The notes beneath the pieces were generated by a model. That model was not told where the DNA came from, searched no databases, and was given only the letters and a program-made list of their open reading frames with translations. From NCBI GenBank assembly GCA_019415985.1, contig DXYE01000160.1, forward strand, positions 1 through 5,438: a DNA stretch of 5,438 nucleotides, written 5' to 3'. Shown here in pieces: positions 1-5,438 of this stretch. The translations under genes were made by a program, and so were the position numbers. The stretch's first letter is position 1. Each line of letters opens with the position of its first letter. Source of the DNA: Clostridiales bacterium (GTDB taxonomy: Bacteria > Bacillota > Clostridia > Oscillospirales > CAG-272).

Positions 1-1
1 T

Positions 2-124
2 ACCTGTCTCGACAGACGCACGCCGGGCAAAAAAGACGATGTGTCTTTTGCTGTCACACACATTGATGAAGAACGCGGCGTGGCAGGTGGGATCATCACC
101 CGTATCATCAGACAGAACCTATAG
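2..124 (+). CDS. C-terminal fragment of an unidentified upstream protein
   Basis: Reading frame 2 is open from the left edge to a TAG at 122-124, giving 40 residues that end in RGVAGGIITRIIRQNL. The segment mixes charged residues (GKKDDVSF, HIDEERG) with short hydrophobic runs, as expected for a soluble protein end. The other plus-strand frames are either closed early (frame 1 stops near 66) or give a less protein-like sequence. The gene starts outside the window and I cannot assign a family from this tail. A promoter-like sequence follows the stop immediately, which suggests that the next gene does not depend only on read-through from this one. Frame choice is an inference from composition over a short stretch. 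Confidence 0.4.
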   Translation, partial: TCLDRRTPGKKDDVSFAVTHIDEERGVAGGIITRIIRQNL

Positions 125-127
125 CTG

Positions 128-157
128 TTGAAAATCACCATGCTCAAGTCGTATAAA
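128..157 (+). promoter_or_regulatory. Candidate sigma-A promoter for the lipoprotein gene
   Basis: TTGAAA at 128-133 (one mismatch to TTGACA) is followed after 18 bases by TATAAA at 152-157 (one mismatch to TATAAT). Transcription would begin near 164, leaving a short leader of about 30 bases that contains the ribosome site. It sits directly after the upstream stop codon. The motif match and position are seen in the sequence; activity is inferred. Confidence 0.5.
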
Positions 158-181
158 TAAGCAGGACGGAAATATGATCGC

Positions 182-190
182 AAAGGAGGA
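182..190 (+). promoter_or_regulatory. Ribosome binding site deciding the lipoprotein start
   Basis: AAAGGAGGA is a near-perfect anti-16S match, with 7 bases between the last G of AGGAGG and the ATG at 197. It supports ATG 197 over the overlapping ATG at 174, which opens a short frame that has no ribosome site and runs across this gene. Confidence 0.85.
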
Positions 191-196
191 ATTAAA

Positions 197-973
197 ATGC
201 GTAAAATCTCATTCGTCTTGCTTTTCATTGCCCTTATGTGTATCTCTGGGTGCGGTTCGGAGATCCCCACGCCTGAAGACAGTCACTCAGCCTACGGGGA
301 TATGGCTTCATCGGAAGAAAGAAACGACACAGAAGAAATTTTCAAAACAGGGTCTTCAGAACAAAGTGCCGTTCAAATAGAAGCAGCTGAAGCCGATGAG
401 TCAACCGCATACGCACCGGAGAAAAACGAAACCGTTTCCTCTGAGCAAACAGCGGAAGAAAGTAAAAATAATCAGACGAAGAAACCAACTTCTCACGCTT
501 CTGAAAACAGCACATCGGATACCAGGCCTGTTGAAACAAAACCGGCTGAGCCTGAACAGAGCGAACCGGCTGAAACGACTCCTTCCGAATCTGAGACATC
601 AGAACCGCAGCCAAGTGATCCTCCGGATCCGCCTGTCACTGAAACCCGGCCTGAGCAAAGCTTTTCCCAAGCGGACCATGACCGCATCATAGCAGAGGTA
701 GTGGCCTATGCCGAAAGTTATAAAGCAAAGGGCTATACATTCATTTGGCTGGACAGCATGGAATTTTCATGGGAGGTCGGGTATATGGGAACGCCCAGGA
801 TTGCCCGCGACGGCGTTGACGGAGTGATCCGCAGCTTGAAGTATCATATTGATCTTATTGTCAAAACCACAACTGATCCCGCAAACGGCATAACCTGTGA
901 TGAAATGACCTACAAAGTAATGCAAATCGACCTTGACGGTGAAATTGCTTTTGTAGTGGTTTACGGCGGTTAA
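197..973 (+). CDS. Secreted lipoprotein with E/S/T/P-rich stalk and unrecognised C-terminal domain
   Basis: A 258-residue protein. Residues 1-18 form a short lipoprotein signal (MRK, then a hydrophobic core) ending in the lipobox ISGC, so Cys19 should be lipidated after signal peptidase II cleavage and hold the protein on the outer face of the membrane. Residues about 20-157 are low complexity, rich in Glu, Ser, Thr and Pro, with recurring SEP/PAE/SET units (for example EPEQSEPAETTPSESETSEP). This is typical of a flexible, wall-spanning spacer. Residues about 158-258 look folded: a probable helix (DRIIAEVVAYAESYKAKG), an aromatic-rich stretch (FIWLDSMEFSWEVGYMG), and beta-like ends closing with EIAFVVVYGG. 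Apart from Cys15 in the signal and the lipobox Cys19, the only cysteine is Cys234. I do not recognise the C-terminal domain and assign no activity. The gene has its own promoter candidate and precedes the large adhesin by 78 bases, so a role at the cell surface beside that protein is a reasonable inference. Confidence 0.9.
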   Translation: MRKISFVLLFIALMCISGCGSEIPTPEDSHSAYGDMASSEERNDTEEIFKTGSSEQSAVQIEAAEADESTAYAPEKNETVSSEQTAEESKNNQTKKPTSHASENSTSDTRPVETKPAEPEQSEPAETTPSESETSEPQPSDPPDPPVTETRPEQSFSQADHDRIIAEVVAYAESYKAKGYTFIWLDSMEFSWEVGYMGTPRIARDGVDGVIRSLKYHIDLIVKTTTDPANGITCDEMTYKVMQIDLDGEIAFVVVYGG

Positions 974-992
974 AAATGAATAGCACCATAAA

Positions 993-1026
993 AGGCGCTG
1001 TGAGCAATCACAGTGCCTATTTTATT
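993..1026 (+). terminator. Intergenic hairpin with T-rich tail (terminator or attenuator)
   Basis: The arms at 993-1003 (AGGCGCTGTGA) and 1008-1018 (TCACAGTGCCT) pair over 11 bp with a single G-T wobble around a GCAA (GNRA-type) loop, followed by ATTTTATT. The shape fits an intrinsic terminator, although the T run is interrupted by an A. It lies after the lipoprotein stop and only 26 bases before the adhesin's ribosome-site region, so it could end the first transcript, set a lower expression ratio by partial read-through, or protect the 3' end of a processed mRNA. A-rich sequence on the left arm would also allow weak function on the minus strand. Confidence 0.65.
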
Positions 1027-1038
1027 GCAAAACAGAAT

Positions 1039-1043
1039 GGAGG
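1039..1043 (+). promoter_or_regulatory. Ribosome binding site deciding the adhesin start
   Basis: GGAGG (in AATGGAGGAAC) lies 8 bases before the ATG at 1052. This selects ATG 1052, whose product begins with a classic signal peptide (MIRKSKRIMTAF), and rules against an upstream GTG at 1013 in the same frame. That GTG lies inside the right arm of the hairpin, has no ribosome site, and would put 13 unsuitable residues before the signal peptide. Confidence 0.85.
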
Positions 1044-1051
1044 AACTTTTT

Positions 1052-1141
1052 ATGATTCGAAAATCTAAGCGTATAATGACGGCGTTTATGGCTGTCATTA
1101 TGCTGATAAGCACGCTTATCCCTTTAAGCGCATCGGCAGCT
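1052..1141 (+). other. Sec signal peptide of the adhesin
   Basis: Residues 1-30 have a basic N-terminus (R3, K4, K6, R7), a hydrophobic core (AFMAVIMLISTLIPL) and a small-residue cleavage region, SASAA before DVTMD. Cleavage is expected after Ala29 or Ala30. There is no YSIRK-type motif. Confidence 0.9.
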
Positions 1142-4100
1142 GATGTTACAATGGATTTAAGTAAAGCTGAGGTTTCATGGGATTATACCTTGACTGATGA
1201 AGAAGGTCGTGCTTTTTCAGCCGCCTACGGTCTAAAAGCCGAGGATAATCCGTTTGGCGGCGCCATCAAACCCATGCTTCGCAAAATGCATGATTACACC
1301 GCAAAAACTCCCGGCCTTACAGGAGATAAATCAGACTGGGTATATGGAAAGGACTATGTATACTGTTTTTGTATCGAGCACGGTGTACCGCTGCCTGACA
1401 GCGGCAGTTACAGTGCCTCATCCAGTGCCACACACGGCAACAAATATGAAATGTTGTCTGAAGAGCAGCGCTCTTTGCTTCATCTCGCATTGGCATACGG
1501 ATATCCCAACCGGACTGATCTTGAAACGAGCAAAGACGCAAATGCTTGTTATAGTGCCACACAGCTCATTGTCTGGCAAATCACTTTAGGGTTTAGGAGT
1601 TCGCCGACAGAACTTAACGACAAAACCTACCCGGTCAGCGGCTACAGCGGTACAATGACAGAGCAATATACAAGGAACCGCTATTTTAAGAAATATTATG
1701 ATTTGATCCTTGCAGATATGGCTGCGCACTATAAGCGACCGAGTTTTACAGCCGCTGTTCCTTCTGCAGCAAAAACTTATGAGATGGAGTATACAGGCGG
1801 TCGATACACTCTGACGCTTACCGATGCCAACAATGTCCTTTCGGATTTCTATGTATCGGCAAGCAGTGGTGTAAATACTAAGGTCAGCGGCAATACTTTA
1901 ACGCTTACCTCCTCTACACCTATCAATTCGGCGGTTACATTAAAGCTGACACGTAAAATGCCGTCAACCAACCATACTACTGCTTTTCTCATTTGGTCTG
2001 TTCCAGGTCGGGAAAATGAAAATCAGGATATGGTTTCCGGTGTTCCGCTTGACAATGACCCGGTACCTTCCTATTTTAAGGTGATGACTGCTGCCGGCTC
2101 TGTAAAAATTGTAAAGGAATCTGAAGACGGTATTGTGGACGGGCTCAAATTTCATGTACAGGGTAACGGAGTGGATCAAACTGTAACCACTAAAAACGGA
2201 GGTCAAATCCAGATTGACGATCTCCGTCCCGGCATATACACCATCGCAGAACAGATGGAAGAAAAGTATGAACCACAGGAAGTCCGCCGTGTTACAGTAG
2301 TCAGCGGCAAGGTAACAACCGTCACTTTCAGTAATACCCTAAAACGCGGTGATCTGACCGTGACTAAAACATCCGAGGACGGCTTAACTGAAGGTGCCAA
2401 ATTTCATCTTTACGGGACTTCTTTATCAGGGTTGGCAGTAGACGAGTATGCTGTTGCCGGGCGTGATGGCAAGGCATATTTCAAAGATGTGCTGATCGGT
2501 ACAAACTATGTACTGGAGGAAGTAGATGTCGGAATTCGTTATGTTGTGCCGGAGAAACAAGCAGCAGATATTGAATGGAATAAGGTGACCGAAAAATCGG
2601 TGAACAATATTCTTAAAAAGTGGCAGCTTACCGTCACAAAGAGCGACGCGGAAACCGGCACGGCCCAGGGAGATGCTTCTCTTGCAGGAGCAGTCTATGG
2701 AATTTTCAAAGGCGATCAGCTTGTAGATCAGTATACCACTGATGCTAACGGTCAATTTACAACCGAATTTTATATTTGCGACTCAGACTGGTCTCTGCGC
2801 GAAATTTCTCCAAGTGAGGGTTACTTGTTAAACACCGAACCTTTGCATATCGGCGCAGAACCAAAACTCTATACAGTAGAGTACAACCAGACTGTCCTTG
2901 ATTCTCTTGAAACTGTTCAAAAAGGAAAAATTGCTATTATTAAGCACTGTGATGACGGCAGCACACAAATTGAAACTCCGGAGATTGGAGCAGAATTTGA
3001 GGTTTATCTTAAAGCCGCAGGCAGCTATAGCAATGCTAAAGACAGCGAACGAGATTTGCTTGTCTGTAACGAGCACGGTTTTGCTCAAAGCAAAGATCTT
3101 CCATATGGCATTTATACCGTAAAACAAACTAAGGGGTTGGAAGGGAACGAACTTCTTGATGCTTTTGATGTGTATGTGAGTAAAGACGGTGAAGTCTACC
3201 GCTACATTATCAACAATGCCCCCTTCAAATCCTATATCAAAGTCATAAAGACCGACAGCACTACCGGGAAAGTCATTCCGTATGCTGGGGCAGCATTTCA
3301 GATCTTCAGGCCGGACGGAAGCAAGGCGGAAATGACCTATACATATCCGGAGATCACCACCATTGACACCTTCTATACCACAGCAGACGGTACACTCATT
3401 ACCCCGGAAGCGTTGGAATACGGGAAAGGATTTTCCTTGGTTGAGGTGTCAGCACCCTATGGCTATGTTTTAGACCCAACGCCGGTATACTTTGATGTGA
3501 CCGAGGATAATTCAACCGAAGAATCTGCCGTTACAATAATCAAAGTAGACAAGCCAAATATGCCGCAGATGGGTACCATTACCATCGAAAAACGAGGTGA
3601 AGTATTTGCCTCTGTAGAAAAAGGCGGAGAGAAATACATTCCTGTATATAAAGAAACAGGACTTGCCGGAGCGGTTTACGGTATCTATGCTGCAGAAGAT
3701 ATTTACACCTTAGACGGCACTTTGCGTTACAGCAAAGGTGAAAAGGTAGCCACACTCACGACATCGGCGGATGGTACGGTAACAAGTGAACCGCTGTTTC
3801 TTGGAAAATTTGAAATTCGAGAGGAACAGGCGCCATACGGCACGGTACTTAATACCGAACCTATGTATGTTGAACTCACTTATGCTGGTGAGAATATTGA
3901 GGTGACAGCCACGACAGTTTCTGTTATCAATGAGCGTCAGAAAGCCATTATCAACCTGCTGAAAAAGCTGGAAATAGATGATCAATATGGAATTGGTCTT
4001 GGCAGTGAGTATCAAAACATTAAGTTTGGTTTGTATGCTGCAGAAACATTAACGGCTGCTGACGGAACAGAAATTCCGAAGGACGGGCTTCTGGATATCA

Positions 4101-5335
4101 TCGGCATTGATGAAAACGGACTCGGTGTATTTGCCGCCGATATTCCGGTGGGCGCAAAGCTGTATGTAAAAGAGTATGCCATCGACTCCCATTATCTTTT
4201 GTCTGATGCGAAATATCCTGTAGAGTTCAATTATACCGATTCTTCGATTGCTTCCGTTCAGATTGATGTTAACGATGGAGAAGCTATTGAGAATGTTATT
4301 CTTCGAGGCAATATTAAAGGTGTTAAGACGGATGAGGAAAAAAACACAATTGCCGGTGCAGTGTTCGGATTATTTAAGGCGGATGAAACCGATTTTACCC
4401 CTGAAAACGCCTTGGCAACCGCCGTCTCCGACAGCGAAGGATTGTTTGCTTTTGACAATGTTCCTTATGGAAACTGGCTGATCAAAGAGCTCTCCTGTCC
4501 GGAGCATCTGGTTCTGTCAGATGAACCCATCCCGGTAACAATTTCCGAACAGGATCAGCTTGTTGAACTGGATGTAGAGAATGCAATCATTACCGGCAGC
4601 GTGGAGGGACTGAAAACAGATAACGAAGGAACCTCGATTGAAGGCGTTGTGTTTGGATTATTTGCACCGGACACAACCGAGTTTACAGAAGAAAACGCTT
4701 TAGCACTTTCCAAATCCACAGCCGAAGGACTGTTTCGCTTTGAGGATATCCGCTATGGAAAATACCTAATCAAAGAACTGTCCTGCGGCGAGGAATTCGT
4801 CATGTGCGAAGATGTCTTTGAAGTTGACATTTCTGAAAACGGTCAGGTTGTCAAAATCACTGTTATCAATAAGAGAATCAGCGGTAAAGTCCAGGTTGTA
4901 AAGCTGAACAGCAAGAACCACAGCGAAAAACTTTCAGGTGCGGTATTTGAGCTTTATCTGGATGTCAACAAAAACGGCGTGTTTGATGTCGGTACAGATA
5001 CTTGGTACGGCAAACTCAGTGAAACCGAATCCGGTATTTATACGCTTGACGGGTTAGGATATAACGGCTACTTCCTGTTTGAATCAGCAGCACCGGAAGG
5101 GTTCCAAAAAGATGACCGCTACTTCTATTTTAAAATCAAGACAGATAATGAGCTTATAACGATCGAAAACGAAAGCGGTGTCGGCTTTGTAAACGAACCC
5201 GTTCCCGAATCTCCCGATTCTCCGCAGACAGGCGATAACAGCAATATTTTGCTTTGGTTCTTAATTGCTTGCGGCTCTCTTGGAATTTTGATCACCATTT
5301 TACTTATCAACAAGAAAAAGCATACCACTGAATAA
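1052..5335 (+). CDS. Sortase-anchored thioester-domain adhesin with about ten SpaA/Cna_B isopeptide domains
   Basis: A 1427-residue surface protein. Residues 1-30 are a Sec signal peptide (basic start, hydrophobic core, cleavage near SASAA). Residues about 66-230 are a thioester domain of the TQXA/TED type: FCIE with Cys107 and ATQLIVWQI with Gln171 are the expected crosslinking pair. Residues about 231-347 are a beta-rich spacer (YTLTLTDANNVLSDF). Residues about 349-1382 hold ten SpaA/Cna_B-like domains, each opening with a V/I-x-K strand, carrying a Y/F/W-x-x-x-E motif, and ending in Asn or Asp. The tail is SPQTG (1390-1394), a membrane segment (about 1398-1419) and KKKHTTE. In this family the thioester can attach covalently to host amines, and the isopeptides stiffen the stalk; here that is inferred from motifs. 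The sortase is not in the window. It follows the lipoprotein and has a strong terminator after it. Proteins of this architecture are known from clostridial conjugative elements. It could also be a pilin-like subunit, but I see no clear internal pilin motif, so a monomeric adhesin is favoured. Confidence 0.92.
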   Translation: MIRKSKRIMTAFMAVIMLISTLIPLSASAADVTMDLSKAEVSWDYTLTDEEGRAFSAAYGLKAEDNPFGGAIKPMLRKMHDYTAKTPGLTGDKSDWVYGKDYVYCFCIEHGVPLPDSGSYSASSSATHGNKYEMLSEEQRSLLHLALAYGYPNRTDLETSKDANACYSATQLIVWQITLGFRSSPTELNDKTYPVSGYSGTMTEQYTRNRYFKKYYDLILADMAAHYKRPSFTAAVPSAAKTYEMEYTGGRYTLTLTDANNVLSDFYVSASSGVNTKVSGNTLTLTSSTPINSAVTLKLTRKMPSTNHTTAFLIWSVPGRENENQDMVSGVPLDNDPVPSYFKVMTAAGSVKIVKESEDGIVDGLKFHVQGNGVDQTVTTKNGGQIQIDDLRPGIYTIAEQMEEKYEPQEVRRVTVVSGKVTTVTFSNTLKRGDLTVTKTSEDGLTEGAKFHLYGTSLSGLAVDEYAVAGRDGKAYFKDVLIGTNYVLEEVDVGIRYVVPEKQAADIEWNKVTEKSVNNILKKWQLTVTKSDAETGTAQGDASLAGAVYGIFKGDQLVDQYTTDANGQFTTEFYICDSDWSLREISPSEGYLLNTEPLHIGAEPKLYTVEYNQTVLDSLETVQKGKIAIIKHCDDGSTQIETPEIGAEFEVYLKAAGSYSNAKDSERDLLVCNEHGFAQSKDLPYGIYTVKQTKGLEGNELLDAFDVYVSKDGEVYRYIINNAPFKSYIKVIKTDSTTGKVIPYAGAAFQIFRPDGSKAEMTYTYPEITTIDTFYTTADGTLITPEALEYGKGFSLVEVSAPYGYVLDPTPVYFDVTEDNSTEESAVTIIKVDKPNMPQMGTITIEKRGEVFASVEKGGEKYIPVYKETGLAGAVYGIYAAEDIYTLDGTLRYSKGEKVATLTTSADGTVTSEPLFLGKFEIREEQAPYGTVLNTEPMYVELTYAGENIEVTATTVSVINERQKAIINLLKKLEIDDQYGIGLGSEYQNIKFGLYAAETLTAADGTEIPKDGLLDIIGIDENGLGVFAADIPVGAKLYVKEYAIDSHYLLSDAKYPVEFNYTDSSIASVQIDVNDGEAIENVILRGNIKGVKTDEEKNTIAGAVFGLFKADETDFTPENALATAVSDSEGLFAFDNVPYGNWLIKELSCPEHLVLSDEPIPVTISEQDQLVELDVENAIITGSVEGLKTDNEGTSIEGVVFGLFAPDTTEFTEENALALSKSTAEGLFRFEDIRYGKYLIKELSCGEEFVMCEDVFEVDISENGQVVKITVINKRISGKVQVVKLNSKNHSEKLSGAVFELYLDVNKNGVFDVGTDTWYGKLSETESGIYTLDGLGYNGYFLFESAAPEGFQKDDRYFYFKIKTDNELITIENESGVGFVNEPVPESPDSPQTGDNSNILLWFLIACGSLGILITILLINKKKHTTE
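1247..1741 (+). other. Thioester (TED/TQXA) domain
   Basis: Residues about 66-230. The first signature is YCFCIEHG at 104-111; Cys107 (codon 1370-1372) fits the [YFL]-C-hydrophobic-polar pattern best, with Cys105 a weaker alternative. The second is TQLIVW at 170-175, with Gln171 (codon 1562-1564) as the acyl donor and Trp175 conserved in the family. In characterised Gram-positive members, a Cys-Gln thioester reacts with host nucleophiles. Cys166 near the Gln, together with Cys105, gives two additional cysteines in the domain. Confidence 0.85.
1742..2092 (+). other. Beta-rich domain between the thioester tip and the stalk
   Basis: Residues about 231-347 have alternating hydrophobic strands (RYTLTLTDANNVLSDF, NTLTLTSSTPINSAVTLKL) and end in DMVSGVPLDNDPVPSYFKV. 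From memory, similar segments follow thioester domains in other clostridial surface proteins. It lacks the clear Lys...Glu...Asn spacing of the following repeats, so I treat it as a separate domain. Possible roles are to pack against or orient the thioester tip. Confidence 0.55.
2096..5197 (+). repeat. Tandem array of ten SpaA/Cna_B-type isopeptide domains
   Basis: Approximate domains by residue, with proposed Lys / acid / Asn (or Asp): 1, 349-431, K355/E400/N428; 2, 432-523, K439/E490/N519; 3, 524-624, K530/E584/D617; 4, 625-725, K631/Q692/N722 (or N721); 5, 726-838, K733/E798/N836; 6, 841-963, K847/E924/N960; 7, 964-1085, K971/E1041/N1081; 8, 1086-1181, K1092/E1146/N1177; 9, 1182-1277, K1188/E1242/N1273; 10, 1278-1382, K1284/E1344/N1381. 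Assignment is by eye, using the recurring strand-Lys start, the [YFW]xxxE strand and the terminal hydrophobic-x-N motif. Domains differ widely in length (about 83 to 123 residues) and sequence, except 8 and 9, which are close relatives. In the family, Lys-Asn isopeptides form autocatalytically next to a buried acid. Confidence 0.8.
4307..4882 (+). repeat. Direct protein-level duplication of domains 8 and 9
   Basis: Two 96-residue (288-base) units, at 4307-4594 and 4595-4882, share FGLF, a D-x-T-[DE]-F-T-x-E-N-A-L-A stretch, EGLF-x-F and LIKELSC at the same register. Both have a Cys directly after KELS (Cys1149, Cys1245). Nucleotide identity is partial (GGATTATTT and ATCAAAGA recur), so the duplication is old rather than fresh. 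Confidence 0.8.
5219..5332 (+). other. C-terminal sortase sorting signal (SPQTG)
   Basis: Residues 1390-1394 read SPQTG, then a short DNSN spacer, a hydrophobic segment at about 1398-1419 (LLWFLIACGSLGILITILLI) and a basic tail KKKHTTE. The order motif-membrane-charge is the standard cell-wall sorting signal; cleavage would fall between Thr1393 and Gly1394. The Ser in place of Leu resembles the (S/N/P)PxTG motifs described for clostridial class B sortases such as that of Clostridioides difficile. A short Pro-rich wall linker (EPVPESPD) precedes it. Confidence 0.88.
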
Positions 5336-5344
5336 TTAAAATTG

Positions 5345-5379
5345 GCGGCAGACATCATTTGGTGTCTGCCGCTTTTCCT
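5345..5379 (+). terminator. Rho-independent terminator after the adhesin
   Basis: GCGGCAGACATC (5345-5356) pairs with GGTGTCTGCCGC (5361-5372) over 12 bp with one T-G wobble and a 4-base ATTT loop, followed by TTTTCCTC. It begins 9 bases after the TAA stop. This is a strong, GC-rich stem and should end the adhesin transcript. Confidence 0.9.
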
Positions 5380-5420
5380 CTGTACGGGGGATCTTTTTCA
5401 GAAAATAGTATATTGAAAGT

Positions 5421-5438
5421 GAGGGGGCGCAATGCAAC
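5421..5438 (+). CDS. Ribosome site and first codons of the next gene (partial)
   Basis: GAGGGGG at 5421-5427 is followed by ATG at 5432-5434 and CAA, running off the right edge. The spacing from GAGG to ATG is 7 bases, suitable for translation. Only Met-Gln can be read, so no product can be named. It lies after the strong terminator and therefore needs its own promoter; the 60 bases before it are AT-rich around 5401-5415 (AAAATAGTATATTG), where TAGTAT could be a weak -10, but no convincing -35 is visible. Confidence 0.45.

Noticed and set aside
174..380. Short plus-strand frame starting at ATG 174
   Set aside because: It has no ribosome site, and the strong AAAGGAGGA lies inside it and serves ATG 197. 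It overlaps the lipoprotein in another frame and shows no protein-like pattern.
342..692. Minus-strand and alternate plus frames across the lipoprotein stalk
   Set aside because: They are by-products of the low-complexity E/S/T/P coding sequence. They lack ribosome sites and plausible protein character.
1105..1120. Inverted repeat GATAAGC-AC-GCTTATC
   Set aside because: It lies within the signal-peptide coding region. The 2-base loop is too tight for a stable RNA hairpin, and there is no T tract. An operator cannot be excluded but there is no support.
2426..3127. Antisense frames of about 100 codons within the adhesin
   Set aside because: They are shadows of a long, clearly coding plus-strand gene with conserved domain motifs. 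No ribosome site or promoter was seen for them.
2096..5197. CRISPR array or DNA-level tandem repeats
   Set aside because: The repetition is at protein-domain level, with variable lengths and low DNA identity. No short identical repeats with regular spacers are present.
1..5438. tRNA, rRNA, riboswitch or insertion sequence
   Set aside because: No cloverleaf, T-loop GTTCRA box with matching stems, transposase motif or terminal inverted repeats were seen. The non-coding gaps are all under 100 bases and are accounted for by promoter, ribosome-site and hairpin signals.

Overview
The window looks like low-to-moderate GC Firmicutes DNA, most likely from a gut Clostridia (Oscillospiraceae/Lachnospiraceae-type) genome. 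This is inferred from strong AGGAGG-type ribosome sites, codon use, a Gram-positive lipoprotein signal, and a sortase-anchored surface protein with a clostridial-style SPQTG sorting motif. From family knowledge, giant thioester/SpaA-type adhesins of this kind are often cargo of integrative conjugative elements in Clostridia. No conjugation, integrase or sortase gene lies inside this window, so that setting is inference.

Layout, all on the plus strand: (1) the last ~40 codons of an unidentified gene, ending at 124; (2) a 72-base gap with a plausible sigma-A promoter (TTGAAA, 18 bases, TATAAA) and a strong ribosome site; (3) a 258-residue lipoprotein (197-973) with a long Glu/Ser/Thr/Pro-rich stalk and a ~100-residue C-terminal domain I do not recognise; (4) a 78-base gap containing a perfectly positioned 11-bp hairpin with a T-rich tail, probably a full or partial terminator; (5) a 1427-residue cell-wall-anchored adhesin (1052-5335); (6) a strong 12-bp terminator hairpin (5345-5379); (7) a ribosome site and the first codons of another gene beginning at 5432.

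The large protein dominates the window. In order it has a Sec signal peptide, a thioester domain with candidate Cys107-Gln171 crosslink, a beta-rich spacer domain, about ten tandem SpaA/Cna_B-type domains in which most of the Lys/Glu/Asn isopeptide triads can be picked out by eye, and a C-terminal SPQTG-membrane-charged tail signal. The expected product is a long, internally crosslinked, protease-resistant stalk that presents a covalent-binding thioester tip. The lipoprotein is membrane-tethered on the same face of the cell and may be a partner, but nothing in the sequence proves that. I see no wholly unprecedented system. The best second-look items are the unrecognised lipoprotein domain, the non-canonical isopeptide residues in repeats 3 and 4, the hairpin between the two genes, and a Ca-loop-like motif in the last repeat.
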